64,000 nt of DNA from Pseudactinotalea suaedae (GCF_009733815.1 NZ_WNXY01000005.1:1-64000); one strand, 5' to 3'. Shown: positions 16,691 through 24,416, numbered from the stretch's first letter. A program made the numbers and translations. The notes: generated by a model from the sequence alone, not told the origin.

Positions 16691-17639
16691 GATCAGCACA
16701 GCTCTGGTGCTGGGTGCCGTGGTGGTCTACCTGATCGCGATGGTGAGCTTCGCCGTCGACATCTCGGGGCTGGGCCGCCGCGCCCCGCAGCGCCCGGTGC
16801 GCAAGGCCGCCAACATCGGCATGGCGCTGAGCTGGCTGGGCGTCGGCCTGCACGCGGCGGGGCTGGTGCTGCGCGGCCTGGCTGCCGGCCGCGTCCCGTG
16901 GGCGAACATGTACGAGTTCAGCCTGACGTTCGCGCTCGTCGCGGTGCTCGGCTTCCTGCTGATCCAGCGCAGCCGCGACATCCGTTATCTCGGTGTCTTC
17001 GTCACGTTCCTCGCCGTCGCGGTGCTCTACGTGGCGTTCTGGCACCTGTTCGTCGAGGCCGACGGTGTGCAGCCGATCCTCGACTCCTACTGGCTGATCA
17101 TCCACGTCTCGGTCGCCGCAGCCTCGACCGGTGTGTTCTCGATCGCCGCCGGCGCATCGATCCTGCAGCTGGTCCAGCACCGGCAGTCTCGCCACGTTCC
17201 TGCTGCCCAGCAGCCGGTGCGGGTCGGGGCGGCCGGGGGTGCCGGTGACGCGGCGGTCGAGAGCGACGCGGTCGCCGAGCCCGCCCCTCCGTCCAGCTTC
17301 GTCGGCCGCGTGATGGCCCAGCTCCCGGGCGCCGAGTCGCTGGAGCGGTTCGCCTACCGGCTCAACGCCGTCGCCTTCGTCGGCTGGACGCTCACGGTGG
17401 TGGCGGGCGCGATCTGGGCCGAAGCCGCCTGGGGTCGGCCGTGGGGCTGGGACCCGAAGGAGACCTGGTCGCTGGTGATCTGGCTGATCTACGCCGCGTA
17501 CCTGCACGTGCGCGCGACGGTCGGCTGGTCGATCAACCGGTTCGCGTGGTTCGCCCTGATCGGGTTCGTGGCGCTGCTGGCGAACTTCTACATCGTCAAC
17601 GTGTTCATCCCGGGGAACCACTCCTACAGCGGGCTCTGA
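16683..17639 (+). CDS. Cytochrome c biogenesis protein ResC/CcsB
   Basis: 318 residues with about eight membrane helices. The haem-handling WWD-type motif is present as WGWDPKETWSL near residue 255, with conserved His residues in flanking loops (IIHVSVA and HLFVEAD). A loop of about 50 residues rich in Ala, Val and Pro (about 175-225) interrupts the fold, a common variable region in actinobacteria. The ATG lies inside the resB end (ATGAGTGA). It closes the five-gene System II operon. Confidence 0.93.
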   Translation: MSEISTALVLGAVVVYLIAMVSFAVDISGLGRRAPQRPVRKAANIGMALSWLGVGLHAAGLVLRGLAAGRVPWANMYEFSLTFALVAVLGFLLIQRSRDIRYLGVFVTFLAVAVLYVAFWHLFVEADGVQPILDSYWLIIHVSVAAASTGVFSIAAGASILQLVQHRQSRHVPAAQQPVRVGAAGGAGDAAVESDAVAEPAPPSSFVGRVMAQLPGAESLERFAYRLNAVAFVGWTLTVVAGAIWAEAAWGRPWGWDPKETWSLVIWLIYAAYLHVRATVGWSINRFAWFALIGFVALLANFYIVNVFIPGNHSYSGL

Positions 17640-17679
17640 GCCCGAGCAGGTCCAGCGAGTCGGCCGAGCGAGGCTCGGC

Positions 17680-18036
17680 TCAGCGGGGCTCGGTGGGTCC
17701 GGGCTCGTCCTCGACGGCGTCGCCCGCGTCCGTGCTGTCGTCGGCCGGCTTCTGCTGGTTGTTCTGCTGAGCCGCGCGACGGCGTCGCTCGAGCTCACGC
17801 AGGAACTCCGGGTCGTCGTCGGGCGCGACGGGGCGGCTGCGAGGCACCTCGGGGCCGGGCTTGCCGAGCCGGGACACGACCAACCAGATCACGGTCCCGA
17901 AGAACGGCAGCAGGATCATCAGGGCCACCCACACCCAGAGCGGGAGGTTGCGGCGGGTGCGGGCGTCGGCCTGCGCGCAGTCGACGATCCCGTAGATCAC
18001 GGTCGCGAGGACCAGCAGAGCGAGCACCTGACGCAT
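17680..18036 (-). CDS. PLDc_N domain membrane protein
   Basis: 118 residues. Two membrane helices (about 3-21 and 32-53) flank a short basic loop and make up a PLDc_N-type domain (WVWVALMILLPFFGTVIWL), the N-terminal part of cardiolipin synthases found alone in many actinobacteria. The rest is a charged Glu/Arg/Gln-rich tail. No phospholipase active site is present, so it is not an enzyme. The ATG has a -10 box TAGGCT 6 nt upstream. Confidence 0.8.
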   Translation of the reverse strand: MRQVLALLVLATVIYGIVDCAQADARTRRNLPLWVWVALMILLPFFGTVIWLVVSRLGKPGPEVPRSRPVAPDDDPEFLRELERRRRAAQQNNQQKPADDSTDAGDAVEDEPGPTEPR

Positions 18037-18042
18037 GCCAAG

Positions 18043-18048
18043 AGCCTA
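18043..18048 (-). promoter_or_regulatory. -10 box of the PLDc_N gene (leaderless)
   Basis: TAGGCT on the minus strand, 6 nt before the ATG at 18036. Confidence 0.5.
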
Positions 18049-18144
18049 CGTCGTGCCCGCCCTGTCTCCGTACGGCGCGGGCCTCCGGGCGCCGGCTGAC
18101 CGTCCCCGCCGGAGGCGTGGAGAGCCCCCGGGTGATGGACGACC

Positions 18145-18150
18145 TAGGCT
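18145..18150 (+). promoter_or_regulatory. -10 box of the DUF4229 gene (leaderless)
   Basis: TAGGCT lies 6 nt before the GTG at 18157. Confidence 0.5.
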
Positions 18151-18156
18151 GGCCGG

Positions 18157-18456
18157 GTGCCGTTGCTGATCTACACGCTGCTCCGCGTGCTGCTCGTCGT
18201 CGTGGCGGGCGGTGCGCTCTACCTGCTGGGGATGCGTGGCCTGCTGCTCGTCGTGGTGGCCGTCGTCGTGGGGGCGCTGCTGTCGTTCCTGCTGCTCAAG
18301 GGGCCGCGGGACCGTGCGGCCCAGACGTTGCAGGGGTTCGCCGAGCGCGAGCCGGCGCCGACCCGGCCCGATGCGGACTCGGTCGCGGAGGACGAGGACC
18401 TGGACAGGGGCTCAGCCGAGCCAGAGGACGAGTCCCAGCGCGACGCCGAACGCTAG
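18157..18456 (+). CDS. DUF4229 family small membrane protein
   Basis: 99 residues. Two hydrophobic helices (about 3-22 and 26-46) are followed by KGPRDRAA and an acidic tail, the layout of DUF4229, an actinobacterial family of unknown function often next to menA. Its last 45 bases overlap the end of the convergent menA gene. The start is supported by a -10 box 6 nt upstream. Confidence 0.8.
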   Translation: MPLLIYTLLRVLLVVVAGGALYLLGMRGLLLVVVAVVVGALLSFLLLKGPRDRAAQTLQGFAEREPAPTRPDADSVAEDEDLDRGSAEPEDESQRDAER

Positions 18457-19326
18457 CTCCAGCAGCCCGGTGCTCTTGAGCACCGCGATCAGGTCCGGGC
18501 CGGTGGCACCCCGCAGCACCTTCCGGCTCAGCAGCACCACCGGCGCGGCGAGCACCGCCAGGGCGGCCGCAGCGGCGCCGCCGTCGCCGGCCACCACGGC
18601 CGCGACCGCCAGCACCAGGGCCGCCCCGAGCATCAGGGCATAGCCGAGCCTGGCCCGCCGGTCGCCGAGACGGACCGCCAGCGTGCGCTTGCCGGAGGTG
18701 ACGTCGGTGGCGATGTCGCGGATGTTGTTCGCCATCAGCAGCGCGCACGCGAGGAGTCCGATCGCCGATCCCGCGAGCACGGACGCCGCGGTGACCTGCA
18801 ACGCCTGCGTGTAGGTGGTCCCGACCGTGGCGACCAGGCCGAAGAACACGAACACCGCGACCTCACCGAGCCCGCGGTAGCCGTAGGGGTTCTTGCCGCC
18901 GGTGTAGAACCACGCCGCGAGCACGCACAGGGCTCCGACGGCCAGCAGCCACCAGGTCCCCGCCCACAGGCACAGCGCCAGCCCGAGCACCCCGGCGACG
19001 CCGAACGCAGCGAACGCCGCCCGCTTCACGGCACCCGGCGCGACCGCTCCCGATGCGGTGAGCCGCTGCGGCCCCACCCGGTGGTCGTCGGTGCCGCGGA
19101 TGCCGTCGGAGTAGTCGTTCGCGAAGTTGACCCCGACCTGCAGCGCCAGCGCGACGCCCGCGGCGAGCAGCGCACGGCCGACATGGGCGCCCCCGACGGC
19201 GGCCGCGGCCCCGGTCCCGGCCACCACCGGCGCGACCGCGGCCGGCAACGTCCGCACGCGCGCGCCGGTCAACCAGTCGCGCAGTCCCGGTCGGGTCGGT
19301 GACGAGGGTCCGGTCGGATCAGGCAC
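18412..19326 (-). CDS. menA: 1,4-dihydroxy-2-naphthoate polyprenyltransferase
   Basis: 304 residues, eight to nine membrane helices. MenA joins a polyprenyl chain to DHNA, giving demethylmenaquinone, at the membrane. The UbiA-family aspartate motif appears as NDYSDGIRGTDD (about 70-81) and a second Asp/Asn region as NNIRDIATD (about 198-206). The GTG start at 19326 has TAGCCT 6 nt upstream. The two 31-bp repeat arrays begin 42 bp beyond this -10 box. Its 3' end overlaps the DUF4229 gene by 45 bp on the other strand. Confidence 0.94.
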   Translation of the reverse strand: MPDPTGPSSPTRPGLRDWLTGARVRTLPAAVAPVVAGTGAAAAVGGAHVGRALLAAGVALALQVGVNFANDYSDGIRGTDDHRVGPQRLTASGAVAPGAVKRAAFAAFGVAGVLGLALCLWAGTWWLLAVGALCVLAAWFYTGGKNPYGYRGLGEVAVFVFFGLVATVGTTYTQALQVTAASVLAGSAIGLLACALLMANNIRDIATDVTSGKRTLAVRLGDRRARLGYALMLGAALVLAVAAVVAGDGGAAAAALAVLAAPVVLLSRKVLRGATGPDLIAVLKSTGLLELAFGVALGLVLWLG

Positions 19327-19332
19327 CGCACG

Positions 19333-19338
19333 AGGCTA
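19333..19338 (-). promoter_or_regulatory. -10 box of menA (leaderless)
   Basis: TAGCCT on the minus strand, 6 nt before the GTG at 19326. Confidence 0.5.
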
Positions 19339-19380
19339 CCCCCGGGCGGCACGCCCGATCCGTGTCCGGGCCGGGAGGCG

Positions 19381-19597
19381 GCGGTGACCTGGCGCCCACG
19401 CTGGCGGACGGGCGGTGACTTGGCGCCCACGCTGACGCACGGGCGGTGACTTGGCGCCCACGCTGGCGCACGGGCGGTGACTTACCGCCCACGCTGGCGC
19501 ACGGGCGGTGGCTTGGCGCCCACGATTGCGCACCGGCGGTGGCTTAGCGCCCACGAGTGCGCACCGGCGGTGACCTAGCGCCCACGGTGTCGCGTCC
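19381..19597 (+). repeat. Array of seven 31-bp repeats, forward block
   Basis: Seven head-to-tail units of exactly 31 bp start at 19381, 19412, 19443, 19474, 19505, 19536 and 19567. The shared core is GCGGTGACTTGGCGCCCAC, with divergence rising toward the last units. Units are contiguous, with no unique spacers, so this is not CRISPR. Each core holds a short GGGCG/CGCCC inverted pair. No plausible reading frame. Bases 19339-19380, between the array and the menA promoter, show nothing else. Confidence 0.9.
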
Positions 19598-19598
19598 T

Positions 19599-19770
19599 GT
19601 GGGCCCTATCTCACCGCCGGCGGCGTCAGGTGGGCCCTATCTCACCGCCGGCGGCGTCAGGTAGGCCCTATCCCACCGCCGGTGGGGGTGGGCCCCAACT
19701 CACCGCCGGTGGACTCCTGTGGGCGCTGTCTCACCGCCGCCAGGGCGGGGAGGGCGCTGTCTCACGCCGG
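19599..19770 (-). repeat. Array of six 31-bp repeats, inverted block
   Basis: The same unit continues in the opposite orientation. Units start at 19599, 19630 (these two identical over 31 bp), 19661 (27 bp), 19688, 19719 and about 19750 (incomplete). The core reads TGGGCCCTATCTCACCGCC; its reverse complement aligns with the forward-block core, including the CTGACGC linker. The last unit runs into the 3' end of menE at 19762. The two blocks face each other at about 19598. Confidence 0.88.
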
Positions 19771-20862
19771 CGACGTCGAGGCGTCCTGGTCACCGAGTGC
19801 GGCGGTGGCGAGGGTGAGGGCGGCGCGGCGGTCGGGCTTGCCGGGCCCGCGGGTGGGCAGGGCGTCGACGACCACGACCGCGCGGGGCGCGTCGGGGCCA
19901 TGGCCGACGGCGTCGCGCAGCTCGCGCAGCGAGCACGGCCTGGTCACGACGGCGGTGAGCGAGGAACCCCACTCCGGGTCCGGCACGCCGACGACGATCA
20001 CCTCGCCGACCACGGGCTGCAGCAGGCGCTCCACGTGCGCCGGGTGCACCTTGACGCCACCGCTGATGATGACGTCGTCGACGCGGCCGAGCACCGTGAG
20101 CCGCCCGTCCGGTGACATCTCGCCGGCGTCGGAGGTGAGGAACCAGCGGCCGTCGGCGTCGCGCTCGAAGGGCTGCGGGCCGTCGTCGAGGTAGCACTCG
20201 GCGAGGGTCGGGCCGCCGAGCAGCACCCTGTCGTCGCGGATCCGGACCCGGACCCCCTCCAGCGGGAGGCCGTCGTAGACGCAGCCGCCGCTGGTCTCCG
20301 TCATGCCGTAGGTGGTGACCACCGGGACACCGGCGGCCCGTGCCCGCGCGAGGTCGGTCGCGGACGCCGCCGCACCGCCCAGCAGCACGGCGGAGCACCG
20401 GGCCAGCGCCGCCAGCGCAGCCCCGCCGGCGGCGAGCACCCGGTGCAGCTGCGTGGGCACCAGCGAGAGGTACAGCGGGGCATCCATGGGTGCGGCCCGG
20501 AGCGTGGTCGCGAGCACCTCGGGCTCGAACGGCCCCGGCGGGACCACCACCGGCTCGAGCCCTGCGCGAACCGACCGCACCAGCACCTGCACCCCCGCCA
20601 CGTGCACCGGCGGCAGGTTCAGCACCCAGCGTCCCGGACCGGACAACCGGCGGTGCGTCGCGTCCGCGCTCGCGAGCAACGCCTGCGCCGACAGCGCCAC
20701 CGGCCGCCCCACGCCCGTGCTCGAGCCGGAGGTCCGCAGCACCAGCGCGACGCCGTCGGGGACCACGGCCCGGACTGGCTCGCCCAGCACGACCGGAGCT
20801 CCGCCGTCGAGCGCTGCGCTCAAGGACGCGCGCAGCGCGAGCGGGTCCGGGGTAGCCGACAC
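19762..20862 (-). CDS. menE: o-Succinylbenzoate--CoA ligase
   Basis: 366 residues, short for the family but normal for actinobacterial MenE. It activates o-succinylbenzoate with ATP and CoA. AMP-binding motifs are present: TSGSSTGVGRPV (about 44-55), TYGMTETSGG (about 194-203) and GRVDDVIISGG (about 267-277), and the catalytic C-terminal Lys in GPGKPD. The GTG start at 20862 has TACCGT 6 nt upstream, so it probably has its own leaderless promoter downstream of the small RNA. Its last bases lie inside the 31-bp repeat array. Confidence 0.93.
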   Translation of the reverse strand: MSATPDPLALRASLSAALDGGAPVVLGEPVRAVVPDGVALVLRTSGSSTGVGRPVALSAQALLASADATHRRLSGPGRWVLNLPPVHVAGVQVLVRSVRAGLEPVVVPPGPFEPEVLATTLRAAPMDAPLYLSLVPTQLHRVLAAGGAALAALARCSAVLLGGAAASATDLARARAAGVPVVTTYGMTETSGGCVYDGLPLEGVRVRIRDDRVLLGGPTLAECYLDDGPQPFERDADGRWFLTSDAGEMSPDGRLTVLGRVDDVIISGGVKVHPAHVERLLQPVVGEVIVVGVPDPEWGSSLTAVVTRPCSLRELRDAVGHGPDAPRAVVVVDALPTRGPGKPDRRAALTLATAALGDQDASTSPA

Positions 20863-20868
20863 GCGGTC

Positions 20869-20874
20869 ACGGTA
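20869..20874 (-). promoter_or_regulatory. -10 box of menE (leaderless)
   Basis: TACCGT on the minus strand, 6 nt before the GTG at 20862. It suggests that menE does not depend on the upstream RNA promoter. Confidence 0.45.
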
Positions 20875-20890
20875 GCAACGCCGGCAGGGA

Positions 20891-21014
20891 TGAAAGAGGC
20901 CCGGCAGCGTAGGGGATGCACCGCCGGGCCACCCGGCTCAGCCGGGGTTCGCCAGCTCGTCGGACTCGCAGGGGGGACTGTCGAAGATGAACGACTTTCA
21001 GTGCTGGCGAACAG
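20891..21014 (-). ncRNA. Candidate small RNA, 6C-like, between menE and DUF3048 gene
   Basis: A strong promoter (21022-21050) would start transcription near 21014. The RNA then opens at once with GTTCGCCAGC (21013-21004), which pairs perfectly with GCTGGCGAAC (20957-20948): a 10-bp closing stem around 46 nt that include an unpaired CCCCCC run. A second hairpin CCCGGC/GCCGGG follows (20947-20933), then a third, GGCCCGGC/GCCGGGCC (20931-20899), whose 17-nt loop holds CCCC, and then TCTTTC. Length about 124 nt. C-rich unpaired loops are the hallmark of the actinobacterial 6C sRNA, which pairs with G-rich ribosome sites. That identity is inferred; the structure itself is visible. It could instead be a menE leader. 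Confidence 0.6.
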
Positions 21015-21021
21015 CATGTGA

Positions 21022-21050
21022 CGCTAGCAACGCCCCCTGGCCGGGTCAAG
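21022..21050 (-). promoter_or_regulatory. Promoter of the candidate small RNA
   Basis: TTGACC (21050-21045) and TAGCGT (21027-21022) are separated by exactly 17 bp on the minus strand. It is one of only two promoters in the window with a good -35 box at ideal spacing. It predicts a start immediately before the 10-bp closing stem. Confidence 0.75.
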
Positions 21051-21135
21051 CAGATCGACGGCCCTGACGGCGACTTCTTCATCAACTGTCGGACATCTGG
21101 CGGACGCCCCCGACGAGGGGTCGGAGGCTCACGTC

Positions 21136-21141
21136 TACGAT
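21136..21141 (+). promoter_or_regulatory. -10 box of the DUF3048 gene (leaderless)
   Basis: TACGAT lies 6 nt before the GTG at 21148. Confidence 0.45.
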
Positions 21142-21147
21142 GGCCGC

Positions 21148-22200
21148 GTGAGACGGACGAGCGCGCGTACCCGCGCACTGACTGCGGTGGTCGCGGCGCT
21201 GTTGCTCCTGGTGGGCTGCTCGGCGCCGGCCGGCAACAAGGTCGTGGTGGTCAAGGTCTTCTCCTCGGAGCCCGTGGTCGTCGACAAGGGCGAGGCTCCC
21301 GAGCCCGCGATGCCGCTGACGTGGCCGCTGACGGGCGTGCCGACCGATGAGGTCGCCGCGCGACCCGCGATGAGCGTCAAGATCGAGAACTCCGCCGCCG
21401 CGCGCCCCCAGACCGGTCTCGGCGCAGCCGACGTGGTCTGGGAGGAGATGGTCGAGGGCGGCATCACGCGGTTCAACGCGGTCTTCCACTCGCAGGTCCC
21501 CGAGGTCCTCGGCCCGATCCGCTCGCTGCGTCCGATGGATGCCGCGATCTCGGCACCGTTCGGCGGCCTGTTCGTGTTCTCGGGCGGTCAGGCGCGGTTC
21601 GTCAGCCAGGTCGCCGACACCGGGCTCACGATGCTCTCGCACGACGGCGGCGACGCCGGCTTCTACCGGACCAGCGACCGGCGGGCGCCCCACAACGTCT
21701 ACGGGGACACCGAGGCCTTCCTGGCCGCGGGCGCCGGGCAGAGCGCGCCGCCTCCGCAGTTCCAGTTCGGGCGCACCGCCGAGAACGCCAGCGCGCTCAC
21801 GGGGACCCCGGTCAGCACGATCGCGGTCAACTTCCCCGCCGCCAGCCCCGGGTGGAGCTGGGACGGCGAGGTGTGGAACCGCAGCGAGGACGGCCGGGCC
21901 GCCACCACCGCCGACGGCGGCCAGATCACCGCCGTCAACGTGGTGGTGCTGCGCGTGCAGGTCCGCAACAGCGGCGCCCGCGACCCGGGCGGCAACCCGG
22001 TGCCGGAGACGATCCTCACCGGCACCGGCGAGGCCACCGTGTTCGCCGGCGGTCACCAGCTCGAGGCGACCTGGAGCAAGGAGGAGGTCGGCTCGGTCAT
22101 GACGCTGACGACGGCGGACGGCGAGCCGGTGCTGCTCGCGCCCGGCAACGTCTGGGTCGAGCTGGTGCCGGTCTCCGGCTCCTCCGTCTCGACATCCTGA
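21148..22200 (+). CDS. DUF3048 domain lipoprotein (YerB-like)
   Basis: 350 residues. A signal peptide with lipobox LVGC (Cys24) anchors it outside the membrane. The body is the DUF3048 pair of domains seen in Bacillus YerB: PAMSVKIENSAAARPQTGL (about 75-93), VVWEEMVEGGITRFNAVF, and LGPIRSLRPMD. The molecular role is not known; a cell-wall link has been suggested for the family. The GTG start at 21148 has TACGAT 6 nt upstream. It diverges from the candidate small RNA and menE. Confidence 0.9.
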   Translation: MRRTSARTRALTAVVAALLLLVGCSAPAGNKVVVVKVFSSEPVVVDKGEAPEPAMPLTWPLTGVPTDEVAARPAMSVKIENSAAARPQTGLGAADVVWEEMVEGGITRFNAVFHSQVPEVLGPIRSLRPMDAAISAPFGGLFVFSGGQARFVSQVADTGLTMLSHDGGDAGFYRTSDRRAPHNVYGDTEAFLAAGAGQSAPPPQFQFGRTAENASALTGTPVSTIAVNFPAASPGWSWDGEVWNRSEDGRAATTADGGQITAVNVVVLRVQVRNSGARDPGGNPVPETILTGTGEATVFAGGHQLEATWSKEEVGSVMTLTTADGEPVLLAPGNVWVELVPVSGSSVSTS

Positions 22201-22239
22201 CACCGCGGTCGCACGGCGCCACCGCCGGCCCGCCGAACG

Positions 22240-22245
22240 TAGGCT
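22240..22245 (+). promoter_or_regulatory. -10 box of the LLM oxidoreductase gene (leaderless)
   Basis: TAGGCT lies 7 nt before the ATG at 22253. Confidence 0.5.
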
Positions 22246-22252
22246 GGTCGTC

Positions 22253-23032
22253 ATGACCTCTTCCGAGCGCCGCGTCCGCATCGCCGTCCAGCTCCAGCCC
22301 GAGCACGCACACGACTACGCCCTCATCAGGGACGCCGTGCTGCGCGCCGAGGATGCCGGCGTGGACGTCGCCTTCAACTGGGACCACTTCTACCCGCTCA
22401 ACGGCGACCTCGACGGCGAGCACTTCGAGTGCTGGACGATGCTCGCTGCCTGGGCCGAGCAGACCGAGCAGATCGAGATCGGCGCGCTGGTGACCGGCGG
22501 CGGCTACCGCAACCCCGACCTGCTGGCCGACATGGCGCGCACCGTGGACCACATCAGCGGCGGACGCCTCATCCTCGGCATCGGTGCCGGCTGGAACCAG
22601 AAGGACTACGACAACTTCGGCTACGAGTTCGGCACGCCCGGCTCCCGCCTGAAGCTGCTGGGGGAGTACCTGCCCCGCATCGAGCACCGGCTCGCGGCCG
22701 GCAACCCGGCACCGCGTCGCGACATCCCGGTGCTCATCGGCGGTGGTGGCGAGAAGAAGACGCTCCGGCTGGTCGCGCAGCACGCGAACATCTGGCACGC
22801 CTTCGGCGACCTCGAGACCGTGACGCGCAAGTCGGCCATCCTCGCCGAGCACTGCGCCGCCGTCGGCACCGACCCTGCCTCGATCGAGCGCTCGACGTCG
22901 TGGCCCGGGGCTGAGGCGGCCCAGTCGTTCGTCGACGCCGGGGTCACGCTGTTCACCATCGGCACCCCCGGCCCGGACTACGACTTCAGCACGCTCACCG
23001 ACGCGCTCGCCTGGCGCGACGCGCAGGGCTGA
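22253..23032 (+). CDS. LLM-class F420-dependent oxidoreductase
   Basis: 259 residues. Luciferase-like monooxygenase fold, a TIM barrel using F420 or FMN. Visible family features: NWDHFYPL (about 43-50), LVTGGGYRNPDLLADMARTV (about 83-102), and the GGRLILGIGAGWN loop (about 105-117). The sequence resembles the F420 group of mycobacteria and related genera more than the FMN monooxygenases, but substrate is unknown. A long hairpin follows at 23043-23078. Start fixed by a -10 box 7 nt upstream. Confidence 0.88.
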   Translation: MTSSERRVRIAVQLQPEHAHDYALIRDAVLRAEDAGVDVAFNWDHFYPLNGDLDGEHFECWTMLAAWAEQTEQIEIGALVTGGGYRNPDLLADMARTVDHISGGRLILGIGAGWNQKDYDNFGYEFGTPGSRLKLLGEYLPRIEHRLAAGNPAPRRDIPVLIGGGGEKKTLRLVAQHANIWHAFGDLETVTRKSAILAEHCAAVGTDPASIERSTSWPGAEAAQSFVDAGVTLFTIGTPGPDYDFSTLTDALAWRDAQG

Positions 23033-23042
23033 GACCGGTCAC

Positions 23043-23078
23043 CGCGGCGGCGTCATCCCCCGGGTGGACGCCGCCGCG
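23043..23078 (+). terminator. Hairpin after the LLM oxidoreductase gene
   Basis: A perfect 12-bp stem (CGCGGCGGCGTC / GACGCCGCCGCG) around a 12-nt loop, 11 bp after the stop. No T tract. Confidence 0.55.
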
Positions 23079-23157
23079 CCGGCTCATCCCGGGGGCGGGT
23101 GCGCGGTTCGGGCTACCGCCCGATGCGGTGAGCGCGGCGCGAGAGCAGTGTTGAGGC

Positions 23158-23409
23158 ATGACCTCGATCACCGCTCACGCCATCGTCCGCCGCCCCCGTA
23201 CCGCCGCCCCGGCTCGTCCGACCGAGGTGCCGGTCGAGGACAACCACCTCCCGACCAACGACGTCCCCGGTCCCGACGAGCGCACCCTCGCCCGGACCAC
23301 CGCTGCGGTCGTCACCTCGCTCGTGCTGCTGATCGGCACCATGGTGGTCCTCGCCCTCGGCGTGGGCACCGTGGCGAACGCCGTCACCGAGTGGTTCCTC
23401 AGCCGCTGA
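23158..23409 (+). CDS. Small single-pass membrane protein, unknown
   Basis: 83 residues. A polar N-terminal half rich in Pro and Arg (1-42) is followed by one hydrophobic helix (about 48-72) and a short amphipathic end. The ATG has a weak TTGAGG ribosome site. I recognise no family. Base composition and codon use match the surroundings, and the stop lies 9 bp from the end of convergent menB, so it fits the gap well. Confidence 0.65.
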   Translation: MTSITAHAIVRRPRTAAPARPTEVPVEDNHLPTNDVPGPDERTLARTTAAVVTSLVLLIGTMVVLALGVGTVANAVTEWFLSR

Positions 23410-23418
23410 CACCACGCC

Positions 23419-24366
23419 TCAGAAGTAGTGCGGGAAGCCTGACCAGTCGGGCTCGCGCCGCTGCAGGAAGGCGTCGCGGCCCTCGACAGCCTCGTCGGTC
23501 ATGTAGGCCAGCCGGGTCGCCTCGCCGGCGAACACCTGCTGGCCGGCCAGGCCGTCGTCGACGAGGTTGAACGCGAACTTCAGCATCCGGATCGCCTGCG
23601 GCGACTTGGTGGCGATGATCGCCGCGTAGTCCAGCGCCACGCTCTCCAGCTCGGCGTGGGGGACCGCCTCGTTGATCGCCCCCCAGCGCTCGGCCTGCTC
23701 GGCGGAGTACTCCCGGGCCAGGAAGAAGATCTCCCGGGCGCGCTTGTCGCCGACCTGACGGGCGAGCAGGCCCGATCCGTAGCCGGCGTCGAAGGAGCCG
23801 ACGTTGGCGTCGGTCTGCTTGAACCGCGCGTGCTCGAGGCTGGCAATCGTGAGGTCGGCGACCACGTGGAGCGAGTGCCCGCCCCCGGCGGCCCACCCCG
23901 GCACGACGGCGATCACCGGCTTGGGCATCGTGCGCATCAGTCGCTGCACCTCGAGGATGTGGAGGCGGCCGGCGCGGGCGGGGTCGACGTCGTCCGCGGT
24001 CTCTCCCTCGGCGTAGCGGTAGCCGTCACGGCCGCGGATGCGCTGGTCGCCGCCGCTGCAGAACGCCCAGCCGCCGTCCTTGGGGCTCGGGCCGTTGCCG
24101 GTGAGGATGACCGCGGCGACGTCGCTGCTCATGCGCGCGTGGTCGAGCACCCGGTACAGCTCGTCGACCGTGTGCGGGCGGAAGGCGTTGCGCACCTCGG
24201 GCCGGTCGAACGCCACGCGCACCACCGGGAGGTCCTCCACTGTGTCGCCGCTGCGGCGGACGCCGCGGTGATAGGTCAGGTCGGTCAGGTCGAACCCGTC
24301 GATGTCGCGCCAGCGCTGCGGGTCGAAGATCTCCGAGACCTGCTCGGGTACCGGTACGTGGCTCAC
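23419..24366 (-). CDS. menB: 1,4-dihydroxy-2-naphthoyl-CoA synthase
   Basis: 315 residues, the long actinobacterial form. A crotonase-fold enzyme that closes the second ring: OSB-CoA to DHNA-CoA. The oxyanion-hole residues lie in GGDQRIRGRDGY (about 104-115) and GWAAGGGHSL (about 158-167); TDANVGSFDAGYGS is the conserved active-site stretch. The GTG start at 24366 has TACGCT 6 nt upstream. It diverges from a metallophosphoesterase gene with only 56 bp between start codons. Confidence 0.96.
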   Translation of the reverse strand: MSHVPVPEQVSEIFDPQRWRDIDGFDLTDLTYHRGVRRSGDTVEDLPVVRVAFDRPEVRNAFRPHTVDELYRVLDHARMSSDVAAVILTGNGPSPKDGGWAFCSGGDQRIRGRDGYRYAEGETADDVDPARAGRLHILEVQRLMRTMPKPVIAVVPGWAAGGGHSLHVVADLTIASLEHARFKQTDANVGSFDAGYGSGLLARQVGDKRAREIFFLAREYSAEQAERWGAINEAVPHAELESVALDYAAIIATKSPQAIRMLKFAFNLVDDGLAGQQVFAGEATRLAYMTDEAVEGRDAFLQRREPDWSGFPHYF

Positions 24367-24372
24367 CGGGCC

Positions 24373-24378
24373 AGCGTA
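24373..24378 (-). promoter_or_regulatory. -10 box of menB (leaderless)
   Basis: TACGCT on the minus strand, 6 nt before the GTG at 24366. Confidence 0.5.
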
Positions 24379-24410
24379 GGGCGCTGCGCGACGCGCGTGA
24401 TCGTGCTCGG

Positions 24411-24416
24411 TAGGGT
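24411..24416 (+). promoter_or_regulatory. -10 box of the metallophosphoesterase gene (leaderless)
   Basis: TAGGGT lies 6 nt before the GTG at 24423, facing away from the menB box. Confidence 0.5.

Noticed and set aside
19381-19770. CRISPR array
   Set aside because: Units are contiguous with no variable spacers, and half are inverted. No cas genes in the window.
20891-21050. Cyclic di-AMP or other known riboswitch controlling menE
   Set aside because: I could not match the conserved core blocks of the ydaO, TPP, cobalamin or glycine classes, and menE seems to have its own promoter downstream.
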